DNA of 64,000 nt from Halomonas meridiana (GCF_009846525.1 NZ_CP024621.1:1054001-1118000), one strand, 5' to 3'; positions 9,147-16,804 are shown, counted from the stretch's first letter. Translations and numbers: made by a program. The notes: generated by a model not told the origin, from the letters alone.

Positions 9147-10199
9147 TTAGGTTACGGGCTGGTTGGTCGTATTCTTCTCAAAAGCTTCCACTTCAAACTC
9201 AGGCTCGCGAACCAAGCCGAGCGCGTCATCAAACAAGCGTAAGCCCGCGCCCTCTTTATGTGCGTGCTCCGACAGGTGACGGCGGAACCGACGCCCGCCA
9301 GGGCAGCCCTGGAAAAGCCCTAGCAAGTGGCGAGTAATATGATTGAGCTTCGCCCCCTCATCTAGCCGCTGCTGAATGTACGGGCGAAACGCCGTGGCCG
9401 CTTCCAAGCGTGTACGGGCAGGGCCCTGCTCGCCAAAGAGCTGCTCATCCACACCCGCCAGTAGCCATGGGTTTTGGTACGCTTCACGACCCACCATCAC
9501 GCTATCCACCTGCGCAAGCTGCTCTTGGCACTCCGCCAGGGTTTTAATACCGCCATTGATACCAATATGCAGCTCAGGATGGCTCTGCTTTAGCCGATGT
9601 ACGCGGGGGTAATTCAGCGGCGGAATATCGCGATTCTCTTTCGGCGACAGCCCCTGCAGCCACGCCTTACGGGCGTGTACGGTAAATACTTCACAGCCTG
9701 CTGAGGCCACAATATCAATAAACCGCGCTAAATCGGTGTCTTCATCCTGGTCATCGATACCAATACGACACTTCACCGTGACCGGAATCGACACCGCCGC
9801 CTGCATGGCCTTCACCGCAGCGGCCACTTTGTCGGGGTGGCCCATGAGGCACGCGCCAATCATATTGTTCTGCACCCGGTCACTTGGGCAGCCAACGTTT
9901 AAGTTGACCTCATCATAGCCCCACGCCTGCGCAATCGCCGCGCACTCCGCCAGCTCACCCGCATCGCTGCCTCCCAACTGCAGAGCAATGGGATGCTCCA
10001 CTTCGCTATAGCCCAAAAAGCGCTCGCGGGGAGAACCATGTAGCACCGCCCCGGTGGTCACCATCTCGGTATACAGCAGCGCCCGCTTGGTGAGCGTGCG
10101 GGCGAAGGCGCGGTAGTCGCGGGTCGTCCAGTCCATCATGGGGGCAATAGAAAACAACCTACCCCTGTCAGCACTGCTATTTCTATTTAAATCAGTCAT
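9147..10199 (-). CDS. dusA: tRNA-dihydrouridine synthase A (prophage-restored 5' end)
   Basis: FMN/NADPH enzyme that reduces uridines in the tRNA D-loop. 350 residues; the flavin-binding SIAPMMDWTTRD (residues 17-28), catalytic Cys104 in NVGCPSDRVQ, and TVHARKAWLQGLSP are all present. The gene is a hybrid: the 14-bp phage attachment core covers codons 19-23, so residues 1-18 (MTDLNRNSSADRGRLFSI) and the whole promoter region come from the prophage, while the rest is chromosomal. The displaced original beginning, reading MTTQHPANAARRFSVAPMMD, is found at 46223-46140. Ribosome-binding site upstream of the present start is poor. DusA-targeted integrases that rebuild the gene are an established family. 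Confidence 0.95.
   Translation of the reverse strand: MTDLNRNSSADRGRLFSIAPMMDWTTRDYRAFARTLTKRALLYTEMVTTGAVLHGSPRERFLGYSEVEHPIALQLGGSDAGELAECAAIAQAWGYDEVNLNVGCPSDRVQNNMIGACLMGHPDKVAAAVKAMQAAVSIPVTVKCRIGIDDQDEDTDLARFIDIVASAGCEVFTVHARKAWLQGLSPKENRDIPPLNYPRVHRLKQSHPELHIGINGGIKTLAECQEQLAQVDSVMVGREAYQNPWLLAGVDEQLFGEQGPARTRLEAATAFRPYIQQRLDEGAKLNHITRHLLGLFQGCPGGRRFRRHLSEHAHKEGAGLRLFDDALGLVREPEFEVEAFEKNTTNQPVT
10132..10145. other. attL core (inside dusA)
   Basis: TCCATCATGGGGGC on the plus strand, the complement of dusA codons 19-23. It is identical to 46165-46178; the bases on both sides then diverge. Confidence 0.85.
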
Positions 10200-10267
10200 T
10201 TAAGAAATTCTGTAACTGTATGGATATACATTTCTAATACCACCTGATACCGTTAAAAACCGCCCTT

Positions 10268-10292
10268 AGTGTACCACCAGTGTACCAAGCGG
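10268..10292. repeat. 25-bp direct repeat, left copy (candidate integrase arm sites)
   Basis: A perfect 25-bp match to 46105-46129. It contains two copies of GTGTACCA 11 bp apart. A further copy in inverse orientation (TGGTACAC) lies at 10320, just before the integrase start. The repeat sits 123 bp inside the left core but only 36 bp inside the right core, so it is not the crossover site; integrase arm-type binding or autoregulation of int is the likely role. Confidence 0.7.
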
Positions 10293-10329
10293 CGGCAAAC
10301 TCCCAATTTCCAAAAATCTTGGTACACCA

Positions 10330-11352
10330 ATGGCTAGTTTTCAGAAGCGGCAAGGGGCTTGGCGGGCTATTGTACGGAAGAAAGGCCACCCCTCCCAGAG
10401 TAAAACGTTCAGCACCAAAGCCCGGGCCCAGAAGTGGGCGCGCCAGGTCGAAGGCCTCATCGAAGCGGGCCTGATAGGTGAGGGCAACATACCCACCATT
10501 GATGACCTATGCCGGTGGCACTTGGCTCACCTGGAAAGAACCTCCAACCGTGGCCGCAAAAACCAGACCGGAGCGAACAACATCAAGCGGGGCCTGGGTG
10601 CAGAAACGCTAATCACCGAGATCAATTATTTGAAGCTGCAGGTGTTCTGCGAGACGCGAATAAAGGTTGACGGTGTTAAGCCCTCTACCACGCTGCTGGA
10701 TGTCCTCTTTCTCTCGGGTGCCATCACCACCGCAGTGGTAGAAGGTCGCCTGCACTCTGATTATAAGACCAAAGTGAGTGGTTGGTTATCAGGCTTGAAG
10801 CGGGCAGGCTTAACAGGTAACCCGGAAGATCGGGAGCGGCGGCCGTCAAATGAAGAGCTAGAACTGCTGCTGGTTCATACCCAGCACAATCGGGCGCTTC
10901 GCACGATTCGCTATCACGACATTATCCGCTTTGCCGTGGATTCCTGCATGCGGCTTGATGAGATCTGCTCACTGCGCTGGTCAGACTTCGACGCTAAGAG
11001 CGGCACCATCGTGGTCAGGCTGCGCAAGCATCCGGTTAATAAAACCGATCAGGTCGTCCCGCTCATGGGGAAAAGCCAGGCCATTATCGAAGCCCAGCCA
11101 CGCGCCGGAGAGAAGATCTTTCCCTTCAACACGGATTCGGTTTCAAACGGCTTTCGTCGTGTGTGTAATCACTTAGGGATTGAGAACTTACACTTTCACG
11201 ATTTGCGGCATGAAGGTATTAGCAGGCTGTTTGAACGGGGGTATCAAATTCAGGAGGTGGCCATCGTTTCTGGCCACCGGGATTGGAAGAGTTTAAAACG
11301 GTATGTGAATCTCAAGCCCGGTGAGTTGGTGAAGAGGGAAAGGGCGGCTTAG
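10330..11352 (+). CDS. int: Tyrosine recombinase (dusA-type prophage integrase)
   Basis: Catalyses insertion and excision of the prophage. 340 residues: an N-terminal AP2-like arm-binding part (residues about 1-60, FQKRQGAWRAIVRKKG), a core-binding domain, and the catalytic domain with Arg208 (CMRLDEICSLRW), HDLR (His290, Arg293), His316 (SGHRDWK) and the nucleophile Tyr325 (KRYVNL). All active-site residues are present. It reads away from dusA, and the start is preceded by GTGTACCA-type repeats that may let the protein control its own promoter. Its 3' end overlaps the convergent PrtN-like gene by four bases. Insertion in the 5' end of dusA fits the known dusA integrase family. Confidence 0.95.
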   Translation: MASFQKRQGAWRAIVRKKGHPSQSKTFSTKARAQKWARQVEGLIEAGLIGEGNIPTIDDLCRWHLAHLERTSNRGRKNQTGANNIKRGLGAETLITEINYLKLQVFCETRIKVDGVKPSTTLLDVLFLSGAITTAVVEGRLHSDYKTKVSGWLSGLKRAGLTGNPEDRERRPSNEELELLLVHTQHNRALRTIRYHDIIRFAVDSCMRLDEICSLRWSDFDAKSGTIVVRLRKHPVNKTDQVVPLMGKSQAIIEAQPRAGEKIFPFNTDSVSNGFRRVCNHLGIENLHFHDLRHEGISRLFERGYQIQEVAIVSGHRDWKSLKRYVNLKPGELVKRERAA

Positions 11353-11567
11353 GCCGCCGTTTCGCGTTGGGCGTCAATGAATTTGGCGGCATCGGCAATA
11401 TGCACCATGGGTTGGCGGGCGGTGCGGGTGAGTGGCACCGGGAAAGTGCCTTGCGCGATCCGGTTGCGGGCGGTCTGTAGCGACACGCCCATAATGTCAG
11501 CGCAGAACACTTCCAGAGGTATCAGCGGCTTTTCGTAGCATGCCAGCAGCATGAACTCAGTTTTCAT
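11349..11567 (-). CDS. PrtN-like small DNA-binding protein (candidate excisionase/activator)
   Basis: 72 residues starting MKTEFMLLACYEKPLIPLE, with a winged-helix-like core (VFCADIMGVSLQTARNRIAQG) and a C-terminal IADAAKFIDAQRE helix, the layout of the pyocin activator PrtN family. Start 11567 is set by AAAGGAG ten bases upstream; a longer frame from 11639 lacks this. It is the last gene of the leftward early operon and converges with int. Members of this family next to integrases are plausible recombination directionality factors; PrtN itself activates pyocin genes. No separate Cox/Xis was found elsewhere in the prophage, which favours the excisionase reading. Confidence 0.75.
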   Translation of the reverse strand: MKTEFMLLACYEKPLIPLEVFCADIMGVSLQTARNRIAQGTFPVPLTRTARQPMVHIADAAKFIDAQRETAA

Positions 11568-11899
11568 TGTGGGCTTACTCCTTTCTGACGCGCCCGCCAG
11601 TGGTTGAATCGGTTGCGTATCATGCGAAACGTTTGGCACGCGGCTGGGTTGCTATCCAGCTCGGCGCGGCTGTTAATTTTGCAGGCGGCACACAGCCAGT
11701 CGCGTGCATCTTCGGCGGTATGGGTGCCGTCGGGTAACTGGCTTTCGTTTAGTTGGTGTTTGTACCGGCGGCGGCGATCCAGGTAGAGCTGAAACGCTTT
11801 GTCTTGGCACAGCATTGCTGCCTGGCGTGCGTAGGCACCACCTTTTGGTGGTGGCGGCGTTCTCGCTGGCGGAGTGTGGCTGTGTCTTGTATTTATCAT
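11564..11899 (-). CDS. Conserved phage protein of unknown function
   Basis: 111 residues. The body (residues 25-105) is basic and helical, with QDKAFQLYLDRRRR, LPDGTHTAEDARDWLCAAC and a C-terminal FRMIRNRFNHWRARQKG; similar short proteins occur in P2-like prophage early operons, but I cannot give a function. It overlaps the next gene by four bases, and its ATG overlaps the TGA of the alternative frame at 11896-12816 as ATGA, which bears on whether that frame is translated. AGTGAGG lies nine bases before the ATG. Confidence 0.75.
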   Translation of the reverse strand: MINTRHSHTPPARTPPPPKGGAYARQAAMLCQDKAFQLYLDRRRRYKHQLNESQLPDGTHTAEDARDWLCAACKINSRAELDSNPAACQTFRMIRNRFNHWRARQKGVSPQ

Positions 11900-12816
11900 G
11901 CTGCTACCTCACTCTTCGCTGAGCAGGGCGAATGCTGCCGCCGCCACTCGTGGAACTTGTCCATTTCCAAGGGCTTTAATTCTGTCCACCCGATTGGCCA
12001 CCCCATCAGCCACTCGACCCACGTCGGGTTCAGCCGGCCACCTTGACCACCCTCGGGAGCTACTGCTGTGCTCAGCCGAACCTGTTGACCTTTTTCCTTT
12101 CTCTCCAGAAGTGACTGATTGCTCCATTTGTTTGCATCCGAGGCATTTGGTGTGGGGTACATCTTTACTACATCCGCCAGTGACGGAGACCGCCGAGCCA
12201 TATCTCCCGGATAGCCATTTTTGTTCCAATCTGACGCCAGCGGCGTCGGGTACTTTTTTACTGCTGTTGCTAGTCCGTCCCCGCTTTTCGCACTTACCCC
12301 TTTCCGGTTGTTGTTCCCGCAGACTGTGGGAGTAGGCCACAATCCAGATTCTTTCCCTCTCATGGTGTGCACCAAGGTCGGCAGCGGATACGCAGCCCCA
12401 TGGTGCATCAAACCCCATTTCGGCCAGGTCTCCGAGAACCCTTCCGAGTCCGCGAGAAGTGAGCACTGGGCTGTTTTCCACGAAGACGTAGCTGGGCTGT
12501 ACTTCGCGAATGATCCGCGCCATTTGCTCCCATAATCCTGACCGCTGCCCCTCGATGCCGGCACCTTTTCCTGCAGCGGAGATGTCTTGGCAGGGAAAGC
12601 CGCCAGAAACGACGTCAACACGGCCTCGCCATGGCTTTCCGTCAAAACTGCACACGTCAGACCAAATTGGGAAAGGCGCGAGGGCTCCATCATTTTGTCG
12701 TTGCGCCAGAACTTGTGCGGCGTAGGCATCACGCTCAACGGCGCAGACGGTGCGCCACCCAAGCAGGTGGCCGCCGAGTATTCCGCCACCAGCGCCCGCG
12801 AAAAGAGCCAGCTCAT
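11896..12816 (-). CDS. Alternative full-length frame overlapping the methyltransferase (possible dual-coding gene)
   Basis: A 306-codon open frame, +1 relative to the methyltransferase, starting four bases after its GTG and stopping 13 bases after its stop. Its product has ordered motifs rather than random content: SSWKTAQCSLLADSEGFSET then WPKWGLMHHG, three W/YPTP-type repeats (LWPTPTVCGN, YPTPLASDWN, YPTPNASDAN), and NPTWVEWLMGWPIGW near the C-terminus. I recognise these motifs from many phage hypothetical proteins. The TGA at 11898-11896 overlaps the next ATG as ATGA, typical of a translated upstream gene. The caution is that such motifs may simply be the other-frame reading of conserved methyltransferase DNA. 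Confidence 0.4.
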   Translation of the reverse strand: MSWLFSRALVAEYSAATCLGGAPSAPLSVMPTPHKFWRNDKMMEPSRLSQFGLTCAVLTESHGEAVLTSFLAAFPAKTSPLQEKVPASRGSGQDYGSKWRGSFAKYSPATSSWKTAQCSLLADSEGFSETWPKWGLMHHGAAYPLPTLVHTMRGKESGLWPTPTVCGNNNRKGVSAKSGDGLATAVKKYPTPLASDWNKNGYPGDMARRSPSLADVVKMYPTPNASDANKWSNQSLLERKEKGQQVRLSTAVAPEGGQGGRLNPTWVEWLMGWPIGWTELKPLEMDKFHEWRRQHSPCSAKSEVAA

Positions 12817-12820
12817 TCAC
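11909..12820 (-). CDS. C5 cytosine DNA methyltransferase
   Basis: 303 residues from a GTG start at 12820, eight bases into the preceding gene's end. Motif I ALFAGAGGG, motif IV GGFPCQDIS with catalytic Cys77, motif VI ENS (115-117), motif VIII-like HHERERIWIVA, a variable target-recognition region (about 165-255), and motif X VGRVADGVANR...KALGNGQVP are all in order. It transfers a methyl group to cytosine in a sequence it defines; no restriction enzyme gene is adjacent, so a self-protection role against host restriction is likely. A second long reading frame runs through nearly the whole gene (see next entry). The target sequence cannot be predicted. Confidence 0.93.
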   Translation of the reverse strand: MNELALFAGAGGGILGGHLLGWRTVCAVERDAYAAQVLAQRQNDGALAPFPIWSDVCSFDGKPWRGRVDVVSGGFPCQDISAAGKGAGIEGQRSGLWEQMARIIREVQPSYVFVENSPVLTSRGLGRVLGDLAEMGFDAPWGCVSAADLGAHHERERIWIVAYSHSLREQQPERGKCEKRGRTSNSSKKVPDAAGVRLEQKWLSGRYGSAVSVTGGCSKDVPHTKCLGCKQMEQSVTSGEKGKRSTGSAEHSSSSRGWSRWPAEPDVGRVADGVANRVDRIKALGNGQVPRVAAAAFALLSEE

Positions 12821-13031
12821 GAAACCCCCGCGCCTTGTGCTCACGGATGCCTTGGCAACCGATGCAAGTAGTGGCCCAAGGCGCGGCCTGGCGGCGCGCG
12901 ACTGGGATCTCGTAGCCGCAATCGTCACACTCGGTGTTTGTGACGTGTCGGGCCAGCGCAGCACGGTTGGCCAGCGTGGCTTCCAGGCTTTGTTGGATGG
13001 TGACCGCGGCGCGGTCGACGTTATCGGCCAT
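12813..13031 (-). CDS. DksA/TraR-type C4 zinc-finger protein
   Basis: 72 residues: a helical N-terminus, then Cys35-x2-Cys38 (CDDCGYEIPVARR) and Cys56-x2-Cys59 (CIGCQ), the TraR/DksA finger. Small phage members bind the RNA polymerase secondary channel and shift promoter choice. The start at 13031 is set by GAAGGA eight bases before it; a GTG at 13052 is in frame but lies in the tail of the replication gene. It overlaps the methyltransferase GTG by eight bases, so the pair is translationally coupled. Confidence 0.88.
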   Translation of the reverse strand: MADNVDRAAVTIQQSLEATLANRAALARHVTNTECDDCGYEIPVARRQAAPWATTCIGCQGIREHKARGFRE

Positions 13032-13045
13032 CGTTTTTCCTTCGG

Positions 13046-15349
13046 TTAACACAATTCAGGCGGGAAGTACTCTTCCTGCAGGGTTGGGGGTGGCGGCGCG
13101 AAGAGGTTTCGCGCGGCTTCTCGGGCGGCGATGGCGTCTTCGTACTCGGCATCGCGCTCGACTCGGTAAATTTCTGAGCTCTGCCACGCCTTGAGGCGTT
13201 CGAGCTGGGCTTTTAGCTCTGCTGGTGATGGCTCGCGGGGCTGGATATCTGGCCCCTGCGTACAGTTAGTGACACGAGTCCAAGGGGACGCGGCTTCGCC
13301 GCCTCCCGAAACCCCCTGGTGGCGCTGCGCTTTACTGCGCACTTCCCACTTATAAAAGCGGGTCAGGTATTCGTGTTCGTTGCCTCGGCCGTCGGAGACG
13401 ACGATGCCGAAAGTGCCCAGTTTGTTTTCGCCGTGGCGGCCTTTGGCTTCGACGCCTTGGCGCACTTCGCCGGTGGCGTGGCTGAATTCGGCTTGTTGGA
13501 GATCCACGCGGGGCATCGTCCAGGGTTTGATGGGGCGCTGTTTGCGGGGCAGGTTAGGGCCGCCCATCAAACGTAAGAATTGGTCCCACTGGCCCGCGTT
13601 GGCGGCCTTGCGGATCTGGTGCAGGCGATCCGCCACGCGGCGCTCGGGGCGGGTGGCGGCTTCCCAGGCGGCCAGCTCATCGATGTGCTTTTCGTTCAGG
13701 CGGCGCACTTCACGCCACACGGTAACGCTAGGCAGGCCGACAAACTGAAACTGGCGAATGCCCCACACCGCCGCCCAGGATTCAATGCGCGGCGCCACAC
13801 TGTTCAGCTCATGGCCATAGCGGTCTTTATCGTCGTTGGCCACGCCTTCGCGGGTGAACTGCTCGCCGTTGATGTTTTTTGAGATGTACTTGGCCACGTA
13901 GCCAGCGGCGGTGCCTTTCGCGTAGTTGATGCGTTCCACCTTGAACCGCGCAGTGGTTTTGCGGCCACGGCGGTCGTAAAGCTCTTGGGGCGTGTCGGCT
14001 TCTGCGTGGCTCTGCATGATCTGGTTGATGCGCTTGATGTCTTCGCGCTTCATCCAGAGCAGTAGATGCCAGTGGGGCGTGCCATCGTGATTGGGTTCCG
14101 CCACGCGGATGCCGTAGATACTCAGGTTCTCGCGGGCCAACGCTGCGCGGATGCGTGCCCACACCTTCTGCAAATAGGCCTGCGCCTCGCGCGGGGTGCT
14201 GCCGTCGTACTTCGGATTGCGGGCACTATTGCTGAATAGCACTGGATGAAAGCGCGACGGCGCGGTGATGGTGTAGAACATGCCCACGTGGCCCATGCGG
14301 CGAGATTCCGCCTCGGTGTCGCTGATGCGCAGCATCAATTCAGCGCGGCGGTGGTCGGGGTTGGATAAGCCTAGCTCGGCCAGTTCGGCCAGCGTGTATA
14401 CCTGACCTTCCTGGTTGATGGCTTCCAGCGCTTCCAGCAGGGCGCGGGTACGGTTCTTTTGTGAACGGCGGCGGTCGAGCGTGAGGTTGCTGCAGTAAAT
14501 GCCTGCGCGTTTGTGCACACGGTGCGCTTCACGTTGCACCTGTTCTAACCGTCGACCACACAAACTTCGCAGCCGCCGACGCCACCAAAGATAGTCGGTT
14601 AGCTTGGCAAGTTGCACGCTGCTTTTCAGCTTGAGGCTAGGTGGGTTAAGGCCATGCAGGCGCGCGCGGTGGCGGGCCTTTTCGAGCGCCATTTCATTGA
14701 CGACAGCGAGGTTCATCACCGGGGTGCGATGCCACCGGAAAACAGCCATCAATGGAATGATGCCCAGAGGCGGGCTTAACGGGTTGCGTGAGGTGGCGAT
14801 TTGCAGCGCCACTTCAAGCGCTTGGCCGGAAAGGGTGCGCGCCTTAGGCGTTTTCAGGTTGAGCGGGGGCGGCAGCAAGCCCAAACGCAGGCGGCGGTTA
14901 TGCTCGGCGATGCCGCCGATCAGCTTGCTGCGCTCGCGTTCCAGCGCCGTGGCTTGGGCTTGGGCGTGGTTTGTCATCGCTTCATCGTCGTGGGTGGCAT
15001 TCAAGCCGTGCACCACTAAGCGATCCTGAACGCTGGTCAGCCACGCGCAGGCGGCTTTCAGGCCTTCGATAGTGGTGGAGGCTCGCTTCACCAGAGCGTT
15101 AAAGCCACGCTCTAAATCCTCGGCGATGGCCGAAAAGCGGCGGTAGATGCTGGCCGGGTCGATGAGATCTTGCGCGTTGCGGCGTAGCCAGAGGTTAGCC
15201 GCGGCGTGGCCATGCCGCTTGGACACATGCGCGTATCCCTCGGCCAGCTTCTGAGCCAACGACGGCAAGCGCTCGAAGTGCGCCTGCAAAAAGAGGTAGC
15301 AATCTTTGCTGCCAGAGCTGTGTTGAAAGGCTAGGGCTAACGCGCTCAC
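13046..15349 (-). CDS. A: Phage replication initiator, gpA-type HUH endonuclease
   Basis: Nicks the phage origin and starts rolling-circle replication. 767 residues, as expected for the P2 gpA family. The HUH metal site is HWH at 426-428 (DGTPHWHLLLW), and the tyrosine motif YVAKY (484-488) carries two Tyr four residues apart, the pair that alternate as nucleophiles in P2 gpA. The GTG start overlaps the previous stop as GTGA. In P2 the origin lies inside gene A itself, so the nick site may be within this sequence. It is the largest gene of the leftward early operon. Confidence 0.95.
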   Translation of the reverse strand: MSALALAFQHSSGSKDCYLFLQAHFERLPSLAQKLAEGYAHVSKRHGHAAANLWLRRNAQDLIDPASIYRRFSAIAEDLERGFNALVKRASTTIEGLKAACAWLTSVQDRLVVHGLNATHDDEAMTNHAQAQATALERERSKLIGGIAEHNRRLRLGLLPPPLNLKTPKARTLSGQALEVALQIATSRNPLSPPLGIIPLMAVFRWHRTPVMNLAVVNEMALEKARHRARLHGLNPPSLKLKSSVQLAKLTDYLWWRRRLRSLCGRRLEQVQREAHRVHKRAGIYCSNLTLDRRRSQKNRTRALLEALEAINQEGQVYTLAELAELGLSNPDHRRAELMLRISDTEAESRRMGHVGMFYTITAPSRFHPVLFSNSARNPKYDGSTPREAQAYLQKVWARIRAALARENLSIYGIRVAEPNHDGTPHWHLLLWMKREDIKRINQIMQSHAEADTPQELYDRRGRKTTARFKVERINYAKGTAAGYVAKYISKNINGEQFTREGVANDDKDRYGHELNSVAPRIESWAAVWGIRQFQFVGLPSVTVWREVRRLNEKHIDELAAWEAATRPERRVADRLHQIRKAANAGQWDQFLRLMGGPNLPRKQRPIKPWTMPRVDLQQAEFSHATGEVRQGVEAKGRHGENKLGTFGIVVSDGRGNEHEYLTRFYKWEVRSKAQRHQGVSGGGEAASPWTRVTNCTQGPDIQPREPSPAELKAQLERLKAWQSSEIYRVERDAEYEDAIAAREAARNLFAPPPPTLQEEYFPPELC

Positions 15350-15627
15350 GCGGTTACCTCTTGAACCACCGTGCGCTCGCTGCCCACGGCTGCCATGTCT
15401 ACCCCGATGAAGCGCGGCAGAGCAGGGGGAAGCTGAACGGCCGCAATGTCGATGCGGTAGTCCTCCAGCACGCTTTCAATTTGCGTGAGCTGGCAGCCGA
15501 AGTGATGCGCCTCGCGCTTTAGCTCCTCGGCGGCCATGCGGTGGCCCGCTTGTTCCAGCTGCTGGGCGAGGTAATCGAAACGCGCCTTTACGAGGTAAAG
15601 GCTGTGCATGGTGGTGTCCAGGTTCAT
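15346..15627 (-). CDS. Small early phage protein, unknown function
   Basis: 93 residues, with an amphipathic helical N-terminal half (YLVKARFDYLAQQLEQAGHR) that could form a coiled coil, and a beta-like C-terminus. I do not recognise the family. Its ATG overlaps the preceding stop as ATGA, and its own stop overlaps the replication gene GTG, so expression is tightly coupled to gpA. Confidence 0.75.
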   Translation of the reverse strand: MNLDTTMHSLYLVKARFDYLAQQLEQAGHRMAAEELKREAHHFGCQLTQIESVLEDYRIDIAAVQLPPALPRFIGVDMAAVGSERTVVQEVTA

Positions 15628-16025
15628 GCGACCCCCTTTTCGATCAAGCTGAGCCAGTGAAGCGCGGCCTTGGTGTTGCCTTCCGCGATGGCTTGGCGGG
15701 CGTGGCTGGCCAGTTCAGCACTCGGGTGCTTGCGGTTGCGCAGCTGGTCTTTCAGGCCGCTGGCGTACTCGCTCATGCGGTGGATGGCGGCGCGCACGGC
15801 GGTGCGTTCGGTTTTATCGAGCTGGCTGATAGCTAGCGTGGCATCCACGGCCACGCCTGCGCTTTTCAGCACCAGACGGCGCTCGGCAAAGGGGAGATCC
15901 GACCAGACGACGACCAGGTCTTGGTCGGAAGCGCGCTGGTGAAGCTCGGCGCGGAGTGCGCCGAAGCCCGCGCGGTCTTGCTGAACGCGGGGTGTTTGGC
16001 GAACGGGTAACGGAGTGACGTTCAT
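15624..16025 (-). CDS. Early phage protein, unknown function
   Basis: 133 residues. Region 30-65 (ASDQDLVVVWSDLPFAERRL) and a helical C-terminus (ASHARQAIAEGNTKAALHWL) are visible, but no catalytic motif is recognised. AAGGAG lies eight bases before the ATG, which overlaps the end of the Ogr-like gene by four bases. Confidence 0.75.
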   Translation of the reverse strand: MNVTPLPVRQTPRVQQDRAGFGALRAELHQRASDQDLVVVWSDLPFAERRLVLKSAGVAVDATLAISQLDKTERTAVRAAIHRMSEYASGLKDQLRNRKHPSAELASHARQAIAEGNTKAALHWLSLIEKGVA

Positions 16026-16351
16026 GCTGAGGCTCCTTTCTTCGGTGGCGATTCAAAACCCAGACGCATCTGGCCCTCGGCCTCTAGGCGAATTTGCCGT
16101 TTCAACCACGCACCAAATTTGATGTTCACGTCTGGGTTCGGGCGGTAGCTGGGCACGATGGTTTCGATGATTCCCAGGCTCGCTTTACAGCGGAACCCAC
16201 ACGCAAACTCACTGGTGCAGTTCAGGTACAGTTCGCGGTAGTCGGGTAGATGCGTCTTCGAAGTTCGCACCTTCATGTGGCTACCGCAGTGAGGGCAGTC
16301 GACCCTTAGCCGACTGACCTCGTGCATGGCGACTTCAGCGTCTTCAGCCAC
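16022..16351 (-). CDS. ogr: Ogr/Delta-like zinc-finger late transcription activator
   Basis: 109 residues with the Ogr/Delta finger: Cys19-x2-Cys22 (CPHCGSHMKVRTS) and Cys45-x5-Cys51 (LNCTSEFACGF), then a SLGIIETIVPS segment as in P2 Ogr. These proteins contact the RNA polymerase alpha subunit and switch on late promoters. GTG start with AAGGGGG five bases upstream. In P2 ogr lies after gene D; here it is in the early operon and the position after D is taken by hicAB. Early expression of the activator would time the late genes directly. Confidence 0.88.
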   Translation of the reverse strand: MAEDAEVAMHEVSRLRVDCPHCGSHMKVRTSKTHLPDYRELYLNCTSEFACGFRCKASLGIIETIVPSYRPNPDVNIKFGAWLKRQIRLEAEGQMRLGFESPPKKGASA

Positions 16352-16532
16352 TGCGCCCCCTTAATTCGTAAAGCGCACGGCCTCGGCCGGTGAGGTTGCC
16401 CACGCCCTTGCGCAAGCGGCGGCGGGCGAGCCATTCGGCGGCTTGGTCGATGGTTTCCAAGCCTTGTTGCAGCCTCACCGCCTCTAGCTGGCGTTCGAGT
16501 TCGTCATCCAGCACTAGGTGGTTCTGGGGCAT
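16344..16532 (-). CDS. Small ribbon-helix-helix-like early phage protein
   Basis: 62 residues starting MPQNHLVLDDELERQLEAVR; a short strand followed by two helices suggests a ribbon-helix-helix DNA-binding fold, with a basic tail (ARRRLRKGVGNLTGRGRALYEL). Start 16532 is preferred to a longer frame from 16592 because AGGAGC lies just upstream. It overlaps the Ogr-like gene by eight bases. Confidence 0.65.
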   Translation of the reverse strand: MPQNHLVLDDELERQLEAVRLQQGLETIDQAAEWLARRRLRKGVGNLTGRGRALYELRGRSG

Positions 16533-16569
16533 TTCAAGTGCTCCTTTTGGCCCTTTTAAGGACCTGGTT

Positions 16570-16773
16570 TTAGGATGCACGCTGGCCCACACTGGACCCC
16601 ACGATGTCGCTGACGCCGAGCGTTTCCAGGGCCTCTTTCAGCACCAACTGGCGCAGCAGGGTGGCTTTGGAAAGGCCGGTGTAATCGACCAGGGCATCAA
16701 TGACTTTGGCCTCGTAGTCATCCAGGTTGATGGCAGCGTAACGGTGGCGAATACGGCGAGAATCTTGGTGCAT
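16570..16773 (-). CDS. Small CopG-like early phage protein
   Basis: 67 residues starting MHQDSRRIRHRYAAINLDDY. The pattern strand-helix-turn-helix (YAAINLDDYEAKVIDALVDY, then LSKATLLRQLVLKEAL) is that of ribbon-helix-helix repressors. The start is set by CAGAAGGAAC upstream; a longer frame to 16842 runs into the neighbour. It may regulate early promoters; not shown. Confidence 0.65.
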   Translation of the reverse strand: MHQDSRRIRHRYAAINLDDYEAKVIDALVDYTGLSKATLLRQLVLKEALETLGVSDIVGSSVGQRAS

Positions 16774-16804
16774 GACGGTGTTCCTTCTGCAGCGGCACAC
16801 AGCG

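Noticed and set aside
10268-10292. The 25-bp terminal repeat as the att core
   Set aside because: The dusA reading frame and the displaced dusA start switch exactly at the 14-bp sequence, and the 25-bp copies are at unequal distances inside it.
11896-11909. Frameshift in the methyltransferase gene
   Set aside because: All C5 methyltransferase motifs including the last (LGNGQVP) are in one continuous frame, so the second frame is an overlap and not a sign of a broken gene.
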